A stretch of 64,000 nt of DNA from RBG-13-68-16 sp050018455 (lineage in GTDB: Bacteria > Acidobacteriota > Thermoanaerobaculia > Thermoanaerobaculales > Thermoanaerobaculaceae): assembly GCA_050018455.1 (NCBI GenBank), contig JBEKAA010000003.1, positions 1 to 64,000 on the forward strand. The letters are read 5' to 3'. Position 1 is the stretch's first letter. Each line of letters starts with the position of its first letter. The notes beneath the pieces were generated by a model. It saw only the letters and a program-made list of their open reading frames with translations, searched no databases and was not told where the DNA came from. Positions 46,286 to 54,700 of this stretch are shown piece by piece. Position numbers and translations under genes: made by a program.

Positions 46286-47092
46286 ATGGACGACCAGACC
46301 AACGAGCAAAAGGAAGAAACCGCCCCCGAGGCTACGAAGAAGCGGACGCAAGGGCGCAGCCCGTCCTATCCCGGAATTGACCTTGAGCGCGCCCTGAACC
46401 TCGCCGGGGTGATCTGGGAGAAGGAGCGGTCTCACGATGCTCCAATCGAGGCCGTGTGGGATGATTGGGGCATGAAGCACAGGACGGGGCCGGCACTGGT
46501 TGCAATTGCTGCGCTGAAGAAATTCGGTCTACTTGACGGCGCCGGTGGCAAGGTGAGGCTCTCTACCTTGGCGTTGGACATTCTGAGGGATGAGCGCGAA
46601 GAGTCGCCTGAGAAGGCCGAGCGAATCCGCGAGGCTGCCTTCAAGCCTCCTGTGCATGTTGAACTCTGGGAGAAGTACAAGGGGAAACTACCTACGGACG
46701 CCAACGTTAAGTGGTATCTGACGCGCGAGCGCGGCTTTACGGATCGCGGCGCCGAGGAACTAATCCAGCAGTTTCGGCGTACCATCAGCTTCGCGGGGGT
46801 CAAGGAGACGGACTTGCAATCTGAGCAACAGGGCGATAAATTGAATGGTGAGGAGGGCAAACGAGTGAATGCCCGAACCGCCGATATTCTACCGCCCGGT
46901 GGCCCTGTGCGCGAAGTCCCGATCCCCATTCCGGGGAACGCCTGGCCGATCCTAAAGGCCGCATTCCCGCTAACGAAAGACGCGTGGGGGCAGATGCTTG
47001 CGGTTTTGAAGGCAATGGAAGCGGGGTTGACTAGGCCCGACCCTGAGCCAGCTCCCGACGCGCCCCCAGACCTAACACAGAAGGACTCCTAA
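46286..47092 (+). CDS. Hypothetical cargo protein (winged-helix-like N-terminal half)
   Basis: A 268-aa protein that I do not recognise by family. A charged, Glu/Lys-rich leader (1-30) precedes SPSYPGIDLERALNLAGVIW, a helical region with GPALVAIAALKKFGLLDG and KVRLSTLALDIL (about 70-100) that resembles a winged helix, and a Pro-rich C-terminus. It begins 32 nt after the tRNA, with GGGAGA upstream, and no terminator lies between, so the tRNA and this gene may share a transcript. Its stop overlaps the next ATG as TAATG. Confidence 0.7.
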   Translation: MDDQTNEQKEETAPEATKKRTQGRSPSYPGIDLERALNLAGVIWEKERSHDAPIEAVWDDWGMKHRTGPALVAIAALKKFGLLDGAGGKVRLSTLALDILRDEREESPEKAERIREAAFKPPVHVELWEKYKGKLPTDANVKWYLTRERGFTDRGAEELIQQFRRTISFAGVKETDLQSEQQGDKLNGEEGKRVNARTADILPPGGPVREVPIPIPGNAWPILKAAFPLTKDAWGQMLAVLKAMEAGLTRPDPEPAPDAPPDLTQKDS

Positions 47093-47397
47093 TGCTGGAA
47101 GACGCCAACGCTCTCCGCGAGGCCGTAGAGCGCCTGCACGGCTGCAAGGCCAAGCTGCTTGAGGCCGTGAGAGTCGTGGAGCGGTTCCATGGCGCCGTGG
47201 TGTGGGATGGGGTGATCCACGTTTTCAGCATCGAAGGTCATCCGTCCGCGGTGATCTGCTACGCGTGGTCCTCGCCGGTCGAAGGATCGGGCCGGCGCCG
47301 GTTCTATGCCGTGCTGCGCACGCCTCCCGTGGTCTCTCCGGCCGATGCGGTGAGGGCTGCCATCGTGGACGATTACAAGGAGGGGAAACCCACCTAG
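47092..47397 (+). CDS. Hypothetical 101-aa cargo protein
   Basis: A small protein coupled to the gene before it by a TAATG overlap. It has an N-terminal amphipathic helix (DANALREAVERLHGCKAKLL), then a beta-rich part (AVVWDGVIHVFSIEGHPSAV) and a helix (SPADAVRAAIVDDYKEG). No recognised domain. The overlap with its neighbour suggests the two act together. Confidence 0.6.
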   Translation: MLEDANALREAVERLHGCKAKLLEAVRVVERFHGAVVWDGVIHVFSIEGHPSAVICYAWSSPVEGSGRRRFYAVLRTPPVVSPADAVRAAIVDDYKEGKPT

Positions 47398-47409
47398 GAG
47401 CAGCGTGTG

Positions 47410-47625
47410 CTATTGCTCCGGCTCACATGAAGTCATGAGGCCACTTTCGGTGACAAAGTCCTCCCGCATGATAGGAATACCGATGCTCGGCAGCTCGAAC
47501 ATTCCAGTTGCAACGACGTCAACCCGCATCGTTCCGATCACGAAACCCAAACCTGCTTCAGGTTGGGCAGGTACGAGCGGAGAAGACTTCAGCTCTTCCT
47601 TCTCCGGGACCCTTGGAGTCTTCAT
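47410..47625 (-). CDS. 71-aa protein translationally coupled to the protease
   Basis: Starts at an ATG that overlaps the protease stop as ATGA, with GGGAGGAAG about 6 nt upstream, so it is very likely real despite its size. The sequence is a charged start (MKTPRVPEKEEL), a hydrophobic middle, and repeated Met/Gly-rich turns (GMFELPSIGIPIMREDF). It is not homologous to anything I recognise; as a small partner of a protease it may be a substrate, inhibitor or adaptor. Confidence 0.6.
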   Translation of the reverse strand: MKTPRVPEKEELKSSPLVPAQPEAGLGFVIGTMRVDVVATGMFELPSIGIPIMREDFVTESGLMTSCEPEQ

Positions 47626-48839
47626 GGTTCTTCCTCCCAACGTTGCCAGCGTATCTCCTGCTTGACAGCATCTTGAGGCCCAGACTTGGTAGTGATCGTA
47701 GCACGTTCGATCGTCACATTGGTCTTTAACACGTGACTGAGTCTATCCGATTCCAGGAACGCGCCGGGGATGTCATCGATTGCAGCCTTCTTAGCGGCCT
47801 CACCGCCGTCCCCAATACACCTTACCATGGCCGCCGCAAGCCTGACTAACTGCTCCTCGGTGATATTGGGTGTTCCTAGGCCAAGCCCGAGCTTGGCCAT
47901 CTGTGCCATTTGCTGGAGGATGACTTCGGTCGTGAGGGCCGGTTGTGGTGTTCCTTTGCCGCGGATTTCCAGTTCATGGACCGGGTTAAACGATTCCTTG
48001 ATCGATAGCGCGCGTTCGTACTCGAGATAAAGCTTCCACATGACCTGTTCGAGGGCTTCTGGGGCAAAGACCACCTTCAGTCCGAGATCCTTCTTGGCCT
48101 CGAGGCGGTTGATTGGGTGGCCATGGTAGAAGAGCTTGGACTTGAGCTTGTCGATAATGTCATCGATCTCGTGCTGCTGATCCTTCGCTGACATATGTGT
48201 TTCGAGCAACTTACGGGCCATCATCCTCGCCTGGCGGTGAGATCGTTGCACGTTCCCAAGTGCGAGCGGATGAATCTGTTCGGTGAGCGCCAAGAACGCT
48301 TGAACCAACTCGTCCTCGTGCGTGATGCCAACCTCCTCCTTGACGAGGGTCATGTAGGCCGAAACATCCTCAACGTTGATCGGCGCTAGCTGACCAGGGC
48401 TGGCTGGGTGAGGCGGATTGAAGATATTCGTTACCGAGGGGTCAATCGGGCCTAGGCACCCCATCCTGTGCATCACGATCTGGTTCGCGCCCATCGCAAG
48501 GAGTGTCCCCGCACTGAAGGCACGGTGGGGCACCAACACGGCAAACTTCTTCGTGTATTCCCGAATCAGACTGACAATCCGCCACGGCGCTGTGCCTGAC
48601 CCCCCATGACTATGGAGAAAGAGATCTATTCCCTTCTTGGCGCGCTCCTTGTTGCTCTCAAGATGGTCGAACAGAAACCGAAGGATGTCATCGCCAAGCT
48701 GAATCTCATGTCCGGGTCGGGTGGACGTTACGTATGCAACGACCAGGTGCCCATCTCGCAGTTCCTGAAGCTCCTCAAGGAGCTTTCGCCGTTGAGTTCG
48801 ATCACTGACGACACTCTCCACATTGGGATTGGCGTCCAT
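47622..48839 (-). CDS. ClpP/SppA-superfamily serine protease (SDH_sah-like)
   Basis: A 405-aa cytoplasmic-looking protein of the serine dehydrogenase proteinase family, related to SppA. The oxyanion region is IDLFLHSHGGSGTAPWRI (about residue 73), the nucleophile serine is in PHRAFSAGTLLAMGAN (about 105), followed by HRMGCLGPIDPSV. In SppA-like enzymes a lysine or Asp/His completes the site; here this cannot be assigned by eye. The C-terminal 150 residues are helical and family-specific. A TTG-initiated extension to 48887 is possible, but ATG 48839 is preferred. It carries the small coupled gene at its 3' end. Confidence 0.78.
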   Translation of the reverse strand: MDANPNVESVVSDRTQRRKLLEELQELRDGHLVVAYVTSTRPGHEIQLGDDILRFLFDHLESNKERAKKGIDLFLHSHGGSGTAPWRIVSLIREYTKKFAVLVPHRAFSAGTLLAMGANQIVMHRMGCLGPIDPSVTNIFNPPHPASPGQLAPINVEDVSAYMTLVKEEVGITHEDELVQAFLALTEQIHPLALGNVQRSHRQARMMARKLLETHMSAKDQQHEIDDIIDKLKSKLFYHGHPINRLEAKKDLGLKVVFAPEALEQVMWKLYLEYERALSIKESFNPVHELEIRGKGTPQPALTTEVILQQMAQMAKLGLGLGTPNITEEQLVRLAAAMVRCIGDGGEAAKKAAIDDIPGAFLESDRLSHVLKTNVTIERATITTKSGPQDAVKQEIRWQRWEEEP

Positions 48840-48930
48840 GGAGGAAATATAGGGCACAAACGCTACAAACGCTAGATAGGCGGTCAACCTGAGACAGCAT
48901 TATCCGCCACGATCAGCGACTGCCAGACCC

Positions 48931-48946
48931 CAAATTAGGACACTAC
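48931..48946 (-). repeat. Right terminal inverted repeat
   Basis: CAAATTAGGACACTAC, exact complement of the left repeat. It is followed at once by the second copy of the target duplication. Confidence 0.92.
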
Positions 48947-48956
48947 CCGACGACGG
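48947..48956. repeat. Target site duplication, right copy
   Basis: CCGACGACGG, identical to 45187-45196. Confidence 0.9.
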
Positions 48957-49092
48957 TTCCGCTTCCGGGAAGGTCCATCGTGTGGTAGAAGCAGCAGTCA
49001 TCGACATTCCCAATCACTCGCGGCGTGGCGTACAGCCCTTCGTGGTCCATGGACGCTCCCGGCAACGTTGCTACAGCATGCCACATTAGCAT
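48947..49092 (-). pseudogene. SAM-dependent methyltransferase, N-terminal fragment
   Basis: Reads MLMWHAVATLPGASMDHEG through YATPRVIGNVDDCCFYHTM and DLPGSGTVVG, then runs into the element, where a TAG ends it. In frame across the excised element it joins GSWDLRAGVREYLGG of the 44505-45196 fragment. The start is unsure: ATG 49092 or an internal ATG (MDHEG). It is the 5' end of the interrupted gene. Confidence 0.8.
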
Positions 49093-49212
49093 TCCCCTCG
49101 AGGCGCGCCCGCTTCGTGACGGAACCGTTCGTTGCCTGCCGGCGGATCGCCCGCGCGGCAAGTCAGCCGTTCACCGCGGTCCGCATTCGGTGGTAGGATT
49201 ACGACTTTAACG

Positions 49213-52200
49213 ATGGGATCGGTGCGTCTCGCTTCGCTCACCCTCGAGGGTTTCAAGTCCTTCGCCGGACGTGTGGAGCTCTCCTTCCCGGGTGCGATCA
49301 TCGCGATCGTCGGACCCAACGGCGCCGGAAAGTCCAACATCTCCGACTCTATCGCCTGGGTGCTCGGTGAGCAGTCCGCGCGCCTCCTGCGCTCCCAGAA
49401 CATGGCCGACGTGATCTTCGCGGGCGCCCCGAGTCGACCCCCGCTGGGCGCGGCCGAGGTGAGCCTCACCCTGGCCTCCCCGGACGGCCGCTGGCCGGGC
49501 ACCGACGGCAGGCTCACGGTGTCCCGCCGGGTGATGCGCGACGGCACGTCGGATTACCGGATGCAGGGGCGCCGCGTCCGTCTCAAGGACATCATGGACG
49601 AGCTGATGGACGCCGGCCTCGGCACGCGTGCCTACGCGATCATCGAGCAGGGGCGCATCGGCCAGGTCCTTTCGGTCAAAGCCACGGAGCGGCGCAACCT
49701 GTTCGAGGAGGCGGCAGGCATCACCAAGTTCCGCGCTCGCCGCCATGAGGCCGAACTGAAGCTCGCGGAGACCAGCGCCAACCTCCTGAGGCTCGCCGAC
49801 GTGGCGGCCGAGGTGAAGCGGGCGCTCGAACAGTCGAGGCGGCAGGCGAGGCGCGCCGAGCGGCACCGCGACCTGCGAACCGCGCTCGCCGAGGTACGCG
49901 CCGCCCTGTTTTCGGGCAAACGCGCGGTGCTGGTCACGGCCGTCGAAGAGAAGCAGCAGGGGCTGACGGCGGCAGGCCTCGCCGAGGCCGAGGCCGCCAC
50001 GATGCTCGCGAGCGCCGAGGCCGCTCTGGCTGCGCTGCGGCGCGACCTCGACGGCGCCCAGGAGCGCCTCACCGCCGTCCGTGACCAGGAGGCCAAGAGC
50101 GACGCCCTTGCGCAGCGGCGCGAGGTCGAGGAAGCGGCTACCCGCCGGGAGAATGCGGAGGCACTGGCGCGGCGCGAGGCCGCGGCCGTCGAGGCCGACC
50201 GGTTGGCGGCATCAGCTCAGGCGCTCATGCAGCAGGGGACGGCCGTCGCAGCCGCGCTCGCTGCGGCCGAGGAGAGTCGCGCAGACCGCGAGCGTGAAGC
50301 GGGTTCGGCCGGAGCGTCGGCCCAGACCGCGGACACCGCCGCGCGAGCGGCCGGCACCCAGGCCGAGGAAGCCCGCCGAAACCTGCTCGCCGCGGTCGCG
50401 ACCACGAGCGAGGCCAAGAACCGCGTCCACAGGCTCGAGGTCGAGCTCGAGCAGGACAGGTACCAGCGCGCCCGCCTGACCTCCGAGCACGAGCGTTTGT
50501 CGGTTCACCTCGCCCAGGCGGCGAAGGGCGAGGAGGAGGAGGCCGTGAAGGAGAGCGCTGCAGCGACGACCGCGGCGTCCCTGGAGCGCGAGCGTCAGGA
50601 GCTGCGAGGGCGGCAGGAGACGCTCGCGGCCAAGGCGGCCGAGTTGACGGCCGACCGCGACCGCGCCGGCCACGAGCGGTGGCAGGCCCGCCACGAACGC
50701 GAGGGTCTCGCCCGCCTGCTCGCCGAGGCGCGCGCGCTGCCTACGGCCCTCGCCCGCGCGCTCCCAGCCGAGAAGCTCCTCGGCACCGTGGCGGACTTCC
50801 TGTCCCCCGATCCCGACGTTGCGAAGCTCCTCGACAGCGCCTACGGCGACCTGTTGAACCTCCCGGTGTGCGCCGACGAGGAGAGCGCGGCGCTCCTCGT
50901 CGCACAGGCGCCCAAGATTGAAGGGAAGCTCGCCGTGGCGATCGCCGACCGCTCGCTGCCCCAGTGGCCGTCGCCGCTGCTCGAGCAGGGCGGCGCGGCG
51001 CAGGAGGACATCGGCTGGCTCTCCGCCGCGCTTCCGCGCGCAGCGGTGGCCCGAGACATGGCGCACGCACGGGAGCTTGCCGTCACCGACCCGGATCTCG
51101 TCGTCCTGCTGCCGGGCGGCGGCAGGCGGCGAGGCACGTTCCTCGAGCTCCCCGGCTCTCGCGCCGCCGCTCCCGGCACACTCGAACTGCGCATCCGCGA
51201 GCGCGACGTGCTCGCCGCGGAGCAAGCCGCTTCCACCCGTGAAGAGGCAACCGTCGCGGTGCTCGACCAGGTCCAGCACGAGCTCGCGGAGATCGCCCCG
51301 CGCCTGGCCGAGCGCGATGCCGCCGTTCAGGCGGCCGCAGAGGCGCTGGCGGCAGCGTCGTCCGCGAGGTCTTCGCTCCACCGCGAGCGCCAGCGCCTCG
51401 AGCGCGAGCTCGAAGCCCTCGCCGCCGAGCTGACGCGCCTCGGCGAGGAGGGCAACGCGCTGGCAGGCCGTCTCGTCGTCGCGCGCGAGGAAGTCGAGCG
51501 ACTCGGGAAGCGCGCCTCCGAGATGGAGGCCGAGGTGGATGCCCTTGCACGCGACGCCGACCGCGCGCGAGAGACCGCGGCCTCGACGCGAGCCGAAGCC
51601 GAGCGAGCGCGTGGCGCGGAGGCCGTAGCCCTCGAGCGTGTCACCGCGGCCCGGCGGGACGTCGAGCGCCACGGGGAGGAGCTGGCGGGCCTCTGGCGGC
51701 GCGAGACGGCGGCTCGTGACGACGCCAGAGTGCAAGGCGAGCGCGCCGAGGCGGCCGGACGCGCGGCGGTCTCGGCGCGCGTCGAGCTCGAGGAGCTGCT
51801 GGCGCATCGGACCGCCGCGCACAACGACGTCGAGCGTCTGACTGCCGAGGTCGAAGGCATCCGCGCGCGGGTGGAGACGGCCTCGGGTGAAACCGAGCAG
51901 CGTCGGGTCGGGCATCTCGCAGCCCGCGACGCGGCCCACGCAGCCCGCCTCGCCCTCGCCGAGACGAACGGGGCACGCGAGAAACTCGAGGAAACCATCG
52001 CCCTGACGCTGGCGGGCCAGGCCGAGCTGCCGTCGCCGCCGCCGGCTGAGACCGTACCCGAGCTCGAGACGCGCGAGCAGGTCCTCGCGACCGATCTCGA
52101 GGCACTCGGCCCGGTGAACGAGCTCGCCGTCGCCGAGCGCGACGAGCTCGAGCAGCGCCACGCGTTTCTCAAGGAGCAGCGCCGCGATCTTGAGAAATCC

Positions 52201-52701
52201 ATGGAGTCGCTGGGCGGCACGGTCAAGGAGCTCGACTCCACCTGTGCCGAGAGGTTCCTCGCCACGCTCGCCGAGGTGAACATCTCTTTCGACGCCGTTT
52301 TCAGGCAGCTCTTCGGCGGCGGCGAGGCAAGGGCCGAGCTGTCCGACCCCGAGGCCCCGCTCGAGAGCGGGATCGAGATCCGCGTGCGGCCGCCGGGCAA
52401 GCACACGCAGTCGGTGTTGCTGCTCTCCGGCGGCGAGAAGGCCCTCGCGGCGGTGGCTCTCCTGCTCGCCCTGTTCCGCATCCGCCCGGCGCCGTTCTGC
52501 CTGCTCGACGAGGTGGATGCTCCGCTCGACGACGCGAACGTCGAGCGCCTGGCATCCCTCCTGCGCGAGATGAGCGAAGGCACGCAGTTCCTGCTCATCA
52601 CTCACAACCGCAGAACGATGGCCCACGCCGACGTGCTCTACGGCGTCACCATGGAGGAGACGGGCGTGTCCCGCATCGTTTCGGTCCGCCTCGAGGAGTA
52701 G
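49213..52701 (+). CDS. smc: Chromosome segregation protein SMC
   Basis: A 1162-aa condensin ATPase. The head begins LASLTLEGFKSFAGRVEL with Walker A GPNGAGKSN (about residue 34). Long coiled coils (roughly 165-500 and 660-1000) flank a hinge at about 516-640 (KLLGTVADFLSPDPDVAKLL). The C-terminal head carries the signature LLSGGEKAL (about 1070) and Walker B FCLLDEVDAPLDD. Its usual partners ScpA and ScpB are not in the window. ATG 49213 is preceded by a TAGGAT -10-like box (49193-49198); the open frame further upstream lacks similarity. Confidence 0.96.
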   Translation: MGSVRLASLTLEGFKSFAGRVELSFPGAIIAIVGPNGAGKSNISDSIAWVLGEQSARLLRSQNMADVIFAGAPSRPPLGAAEVSLTLASPDGRWPGTDGRLTVSRRVMRDGTSDYRMQGRRVRLKDIMDELMDAGLGTRAYAIIEQGRIGQVLSVKATERRNLFEEAAGITKFRARRHEAELKLAETSANLLRLADVAAEVKRALEQSRRQARRAERHRDLRTALAEVRAALFSGKRAVLVTAVEEKQQGLTAAGLAEAEAATMLASAEAALAALRRDLDGAQERLTAVRDQEAKSDALAQRREVEEAATRRENAEALARREAAAVEADRLAASAQALMQQGTAVAAALAAAEESRADREREAGSAGASAQTADTAARAAGTQAEEARRNLLAAVATTSEAKNRVHRLEVELEQDRYQRARLTSEHERLSVHLAQAAKGEEEEAVKESAAATTAASLERERQELRGRQETLAAKAAELTADRDRAGHERWQARHEREGLARLLAEARALPTALARALPAEKLLGTVADFLSPDPDVAKLLDSAYGDLLNLPVCADEESAALLVAQAPKIEGKLAVAIADRSLPQWPSPLLEQGGAAQEDIGWLSAALPRAAVARDMAHARELAVTDPDLVVLLPGGGRRRGTFLELPGSRAAAPGTLELRIRERDVLAAEQAASTREEATVAVLDQVQHELAEIAPRLAERDAAVQAAAEALAAASSARSSLHRERQRLERELEALAAELTRLGEEGNALAGRLVVAREEVERLGKRASEMEAEVDALARDADRARETAASTRAEAERARGAEAVALERVTAARRDVERHGEELAGLWRRETAARDDARVQGERAEAAGRAAVSARVELEELLAHRTAAHNDVERLTAEVEGIRARVETASGETEQRRVGHLAARDAAHAARLALAETNGAREKLEETIALTLAGQAELPSPPPAETVPELETREQVLATDLEALGPVNELAVAERDELEQRHAFLKEQRRDLEKSMESLGGTVKELDSTCAERFLATLAEVNISFDAVFRQLFGGGEARAELSDPEAPLESGIEIRVRPPGKHTQSVLLLSGGEKALAAVALLLALFRIRPAPFCLLDEVDAPLDDANVERLASLLREMSEGTQFLLITHNRRTMAHADVLYGVTMEETGVSRIVSVRLEE

Positions 52702-52703
52702 CC

Positions 52704-54515
52704 GTGGGCCGCACACGCCCCGCTCCCGCGGCCGCAAGCTCGGGCGCTCGTCTACTCGAAACGCTCTCGTTCTTCGCCGCGATCGTGCTCGTCCTCGTCG
52801 TGCCGATGGTCTTCGACAGCGCCGCGTTCGACGCGTTCCGCGTTCCGAAGCGCGAGCTGGCCGCCGCTGCATGGGCCGTGCTGGCCGCGGTGTTTGCCGT
52901 CACGAACCTCGGCGGCGCCGCATGGCGTGATCGCTGGTGGCCCGCGTGGGGCGGGATTCTCGCCGGCGGCCTCGTGAGCGCTGTCTTCGGCCCGGAGCCT
53001 GCCCGGGTCGTCGTCAACCTCCTTCCGGTCGCCGTAACGGCAGTCGGCTGGGGTGCGCTCCGCCAGCTGTCCGCCCAGCACCGCCGTTCGCTCGTCAGCC
53101 TCGTGGTCTGGGCGGGCGTCATCGAGGCAGGTCTCGTGCTCCTCTTCCTTCTGCCGCAGTGGCAGCCGCGGGCGTTCTCGCCGCTCAGCCTCGGCGGCCG
53201 CTACGGCTGGGTCGGAACGATGGGCAACCCCGGCGACGTGGCGACCTTCCTCGCGCTTCCGGCGCTGCTCGCGGCCGGACGCGCCCTCGGGGCCCACCGC
53301 CGGAGGCTCGTCTGGGCGGGCGCCGCAGTCCTCATGACCGGCGTGCTGCTCGGGACCCGCACGGTCACCGGGGCGGTCGCCCTGACGGCAGGCGCACTCG
53401 TTCTCGCGTGGCGCACCGCTCCGCGTTCGAAACGCCTCCCGGTCATCGCGTCGGTTCTCGTCGTTGCCGCCGCCGCGTTCGTCGTCACACCCCTCTCGCA
53501 GCGAGTCGCCGCTGCCGTCGGGGAAGCCCGCGGCGGCGGCCTCATCTGGCTCGGAAGCGCGCGCGGCGCCGCGTACGTGGCCGCCGGCTCGATGCTCGCC
53601 GCCAGGCCGGCGACCGGCGTCGGGTTCGGGCTGTTCGAGGCCAACTCGTTCCGGTTCCAGAGCCAGGAAGCGCTCGCCGAACGCGGGCGGGTACTGGGCA
53701 TGGTGACCGGCTTCGGTGAGGCCCACAACGACCTCCTCCAGTACGCCGCGGAGACCGGGATGCTCGGGTTGCTGCTCGCCGCCGCAGGCGTGGCCCTCGC
53801 GGTACGACGCCGGAGCGCCCCGCCCTCGGCGGCCTCGCTCGACGTGGCGCCGATCGCGATCGCTGCGCTCGTCCTGGCGCTCACGCAGTTTCCGCTTCAC
53901 CTCGCCGCCATCGCGACCCAGTGGGTCGTGCTGGCGGCTCTGGCGGTTCCGCCGCTGCCGCCGCCAAAGGATCCCCATGGCTGGCCGGGGCGCCTGCGGC
54001 TGCTCGCGATCGGGCTCCTGATCGGGGCCGCCGTCACGGCGACGTGGGGGCGATACCGCGCCTCCACCGCGATGCAGCAGGCCAGGGCCCTGGTCGACAC
54101 GCTCCGCACCGCGCCGATGCGGCCGGCCGCGAAGACCGAGCTGGCGCGAGCCGCGCTGGCCAACCTCCAGCCCCGCGCGCGCTGGCTTTCGGGCTCCTGG
54201 GAGGCCGCCGTGACTCTCGGGAACGTGGCTGCGGCGGCCGGCGAGACCGGCGTGGCGCTCGACAGCTTCGGCCGCGCGCTCGCGCTCGCCGACCGGCCCG
54301 AGGTGCGCTTCGACGTCGGCATGACCCTGCTGATGGCCGGTGACAGGGAAGAAGGCATGAACCAGCTCATCAGAGCGGTCCATCTCAACCCTGCGGTCTT
54401 CCGGGAGATCAAGGACACGGCCCTGTCGCGCGAGCTGCGCGGCCGACTCGACGCCTCCGGCTACGGCGCGAGACACCCGTGGATGTACGAGGGCACCCCC
54501 GCGGCCCAACCGTAG
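52704..54515 (+). CDS. O-antigen-ligase-like (Wzy_C superfamily) membrane protein with TPR-like tail
   Basis: A 603-aa protein with about twelve membrane helices. The central loop GGRYGWVGTMGNPGDVATFLALPALL and the later GVGFGLFEANSFRFQSQEAL with GFGEAHNDLLQYAAETG (about 340) match the Wzy_C/O-antigen ligase pattern, in which the latter histidine region is catalytic. The C-terminal 130 residues are TPR-like (GETGVALDSFGRALALADRPEVRF). It would transfer or polymerise glycan on the periplasmic side. GTG start, 2 nt after smc. Confidence 0.78.
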   Translation: MGRTRPAPAAASSGARLLETLSFFAAIVLVLVVPMVFDSAAFDAFRVPKRELAAAAWAVLAAVFAVTNLGGAAWRDRWWPAWGGILAGGLVSAVFGPEPARVVVNLLPVAVTAVGWGALRQLSAQHRRSLVSLVVWAGVIEAGLVLLFLLPQWQPRAFSPLSLGGRYGWVGTMGNPGDVATFLALPALLAAGRALGAHRRRLVWAGAAVLMTGVLLGTRTVTGAVALTAGALVLAWRTAPRSKRLPVIASVLVVAAAAFVVTPLSQRVAAAVGEARGGGLIWLGSARGAAYVAAGSMLAARPATGVGFGLFEANSFRFQSQEALAERGRVLGMVTGFGEAHNDLLQYAAETGMLGLLLAAAGVALAVRRRSAPPSAASLDVAPIAIAALVLALTQFPLHLAAIATQWVVLAALAVPPLPPPKDPHGWPGRLRLLAIGLLIGAAVTATWGRYRASTAMQQARALVDTLRTAPMRPAAKTELARAALANLQPRARWLSGSWEAAVTLGNVAAAAGETGVALDSFGRALALADRPEVRFDVGMTLLMAGDREEGMNQLIRAVHLNPAVFREIKDTALSRELRGRLDASGYGARHPWMYEGTPAAQP

Positions 54516-54520
54516 CGAAG

Positions 54521-54621
54521 ACCGGAAAAGGGTAAAGGGCAAACGTCAAAGGGAAGACAGCGTTGACGTCGAGCTTCCGTTGTGCGTCTTCCCTTTTCCC
54601 TTTTCCGTTTTCCGTTTGCCC
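54521..54621. repeat. Inverted short-word repeat arrays (AAAGGG family)
   Basis: The left arm (about 54524-54558) is built of GGAAAAGGGTAAAGGG-like words ending AAGGGAAGAC; the right arm (54586-54621) is the complement, starting GTCTTCCCTT and ending CGTTTGCCC. The 27 bp between would form the loop. It directly follows the stop codon of the preceding gene. Confidence 0.7.
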
Positions 54622-54700
54622 TGCTCCGCCACCGTTGAGAGCTCTCTCATCGGCGAGCGGATCGGGTACTCTTGCACCGATGCAGCTCGACAGGTGATCC

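Larger units (their letters stand above)
45197..48946. mobile_element. 3.75 kb IS1-like transposable element with cargo genes and a tRNA
   Basis: Bounded by perfect 16 bp terminal inverted repeats (GTAGTGTCCTAATTTG at 45197-45212 and its complement at 48931-48946) and a 10 bp target duplication. It contains a transposase at the left end, a tRNA gene with promoter, two small plus-strand genes, and a minus-strand protease gene coupled to a 71-aa gene. Base composition is visibly lower in GC than the flanks, most clearly in 47.4-48.9 kb. The element has interrupted a methyltransferase gene and left both halves in place, so insertion is fairly recent. Confidence 0.92.

Noticed and set aside
45195..48948. 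Extending the terminal inverted repeats by two G/C bases
   Set aside because: The extra bases are complementary, but then the flanking duplications no longer match. The 45197-48946 limits give an exact 10 bp duplication.
50212..52872. 886-codon minus-strand frame antisense to smc
   Set aside because: Its Leu/Arg/Glu-rich composition is the mirror of SMC coiled-coil codons; smc is complete.
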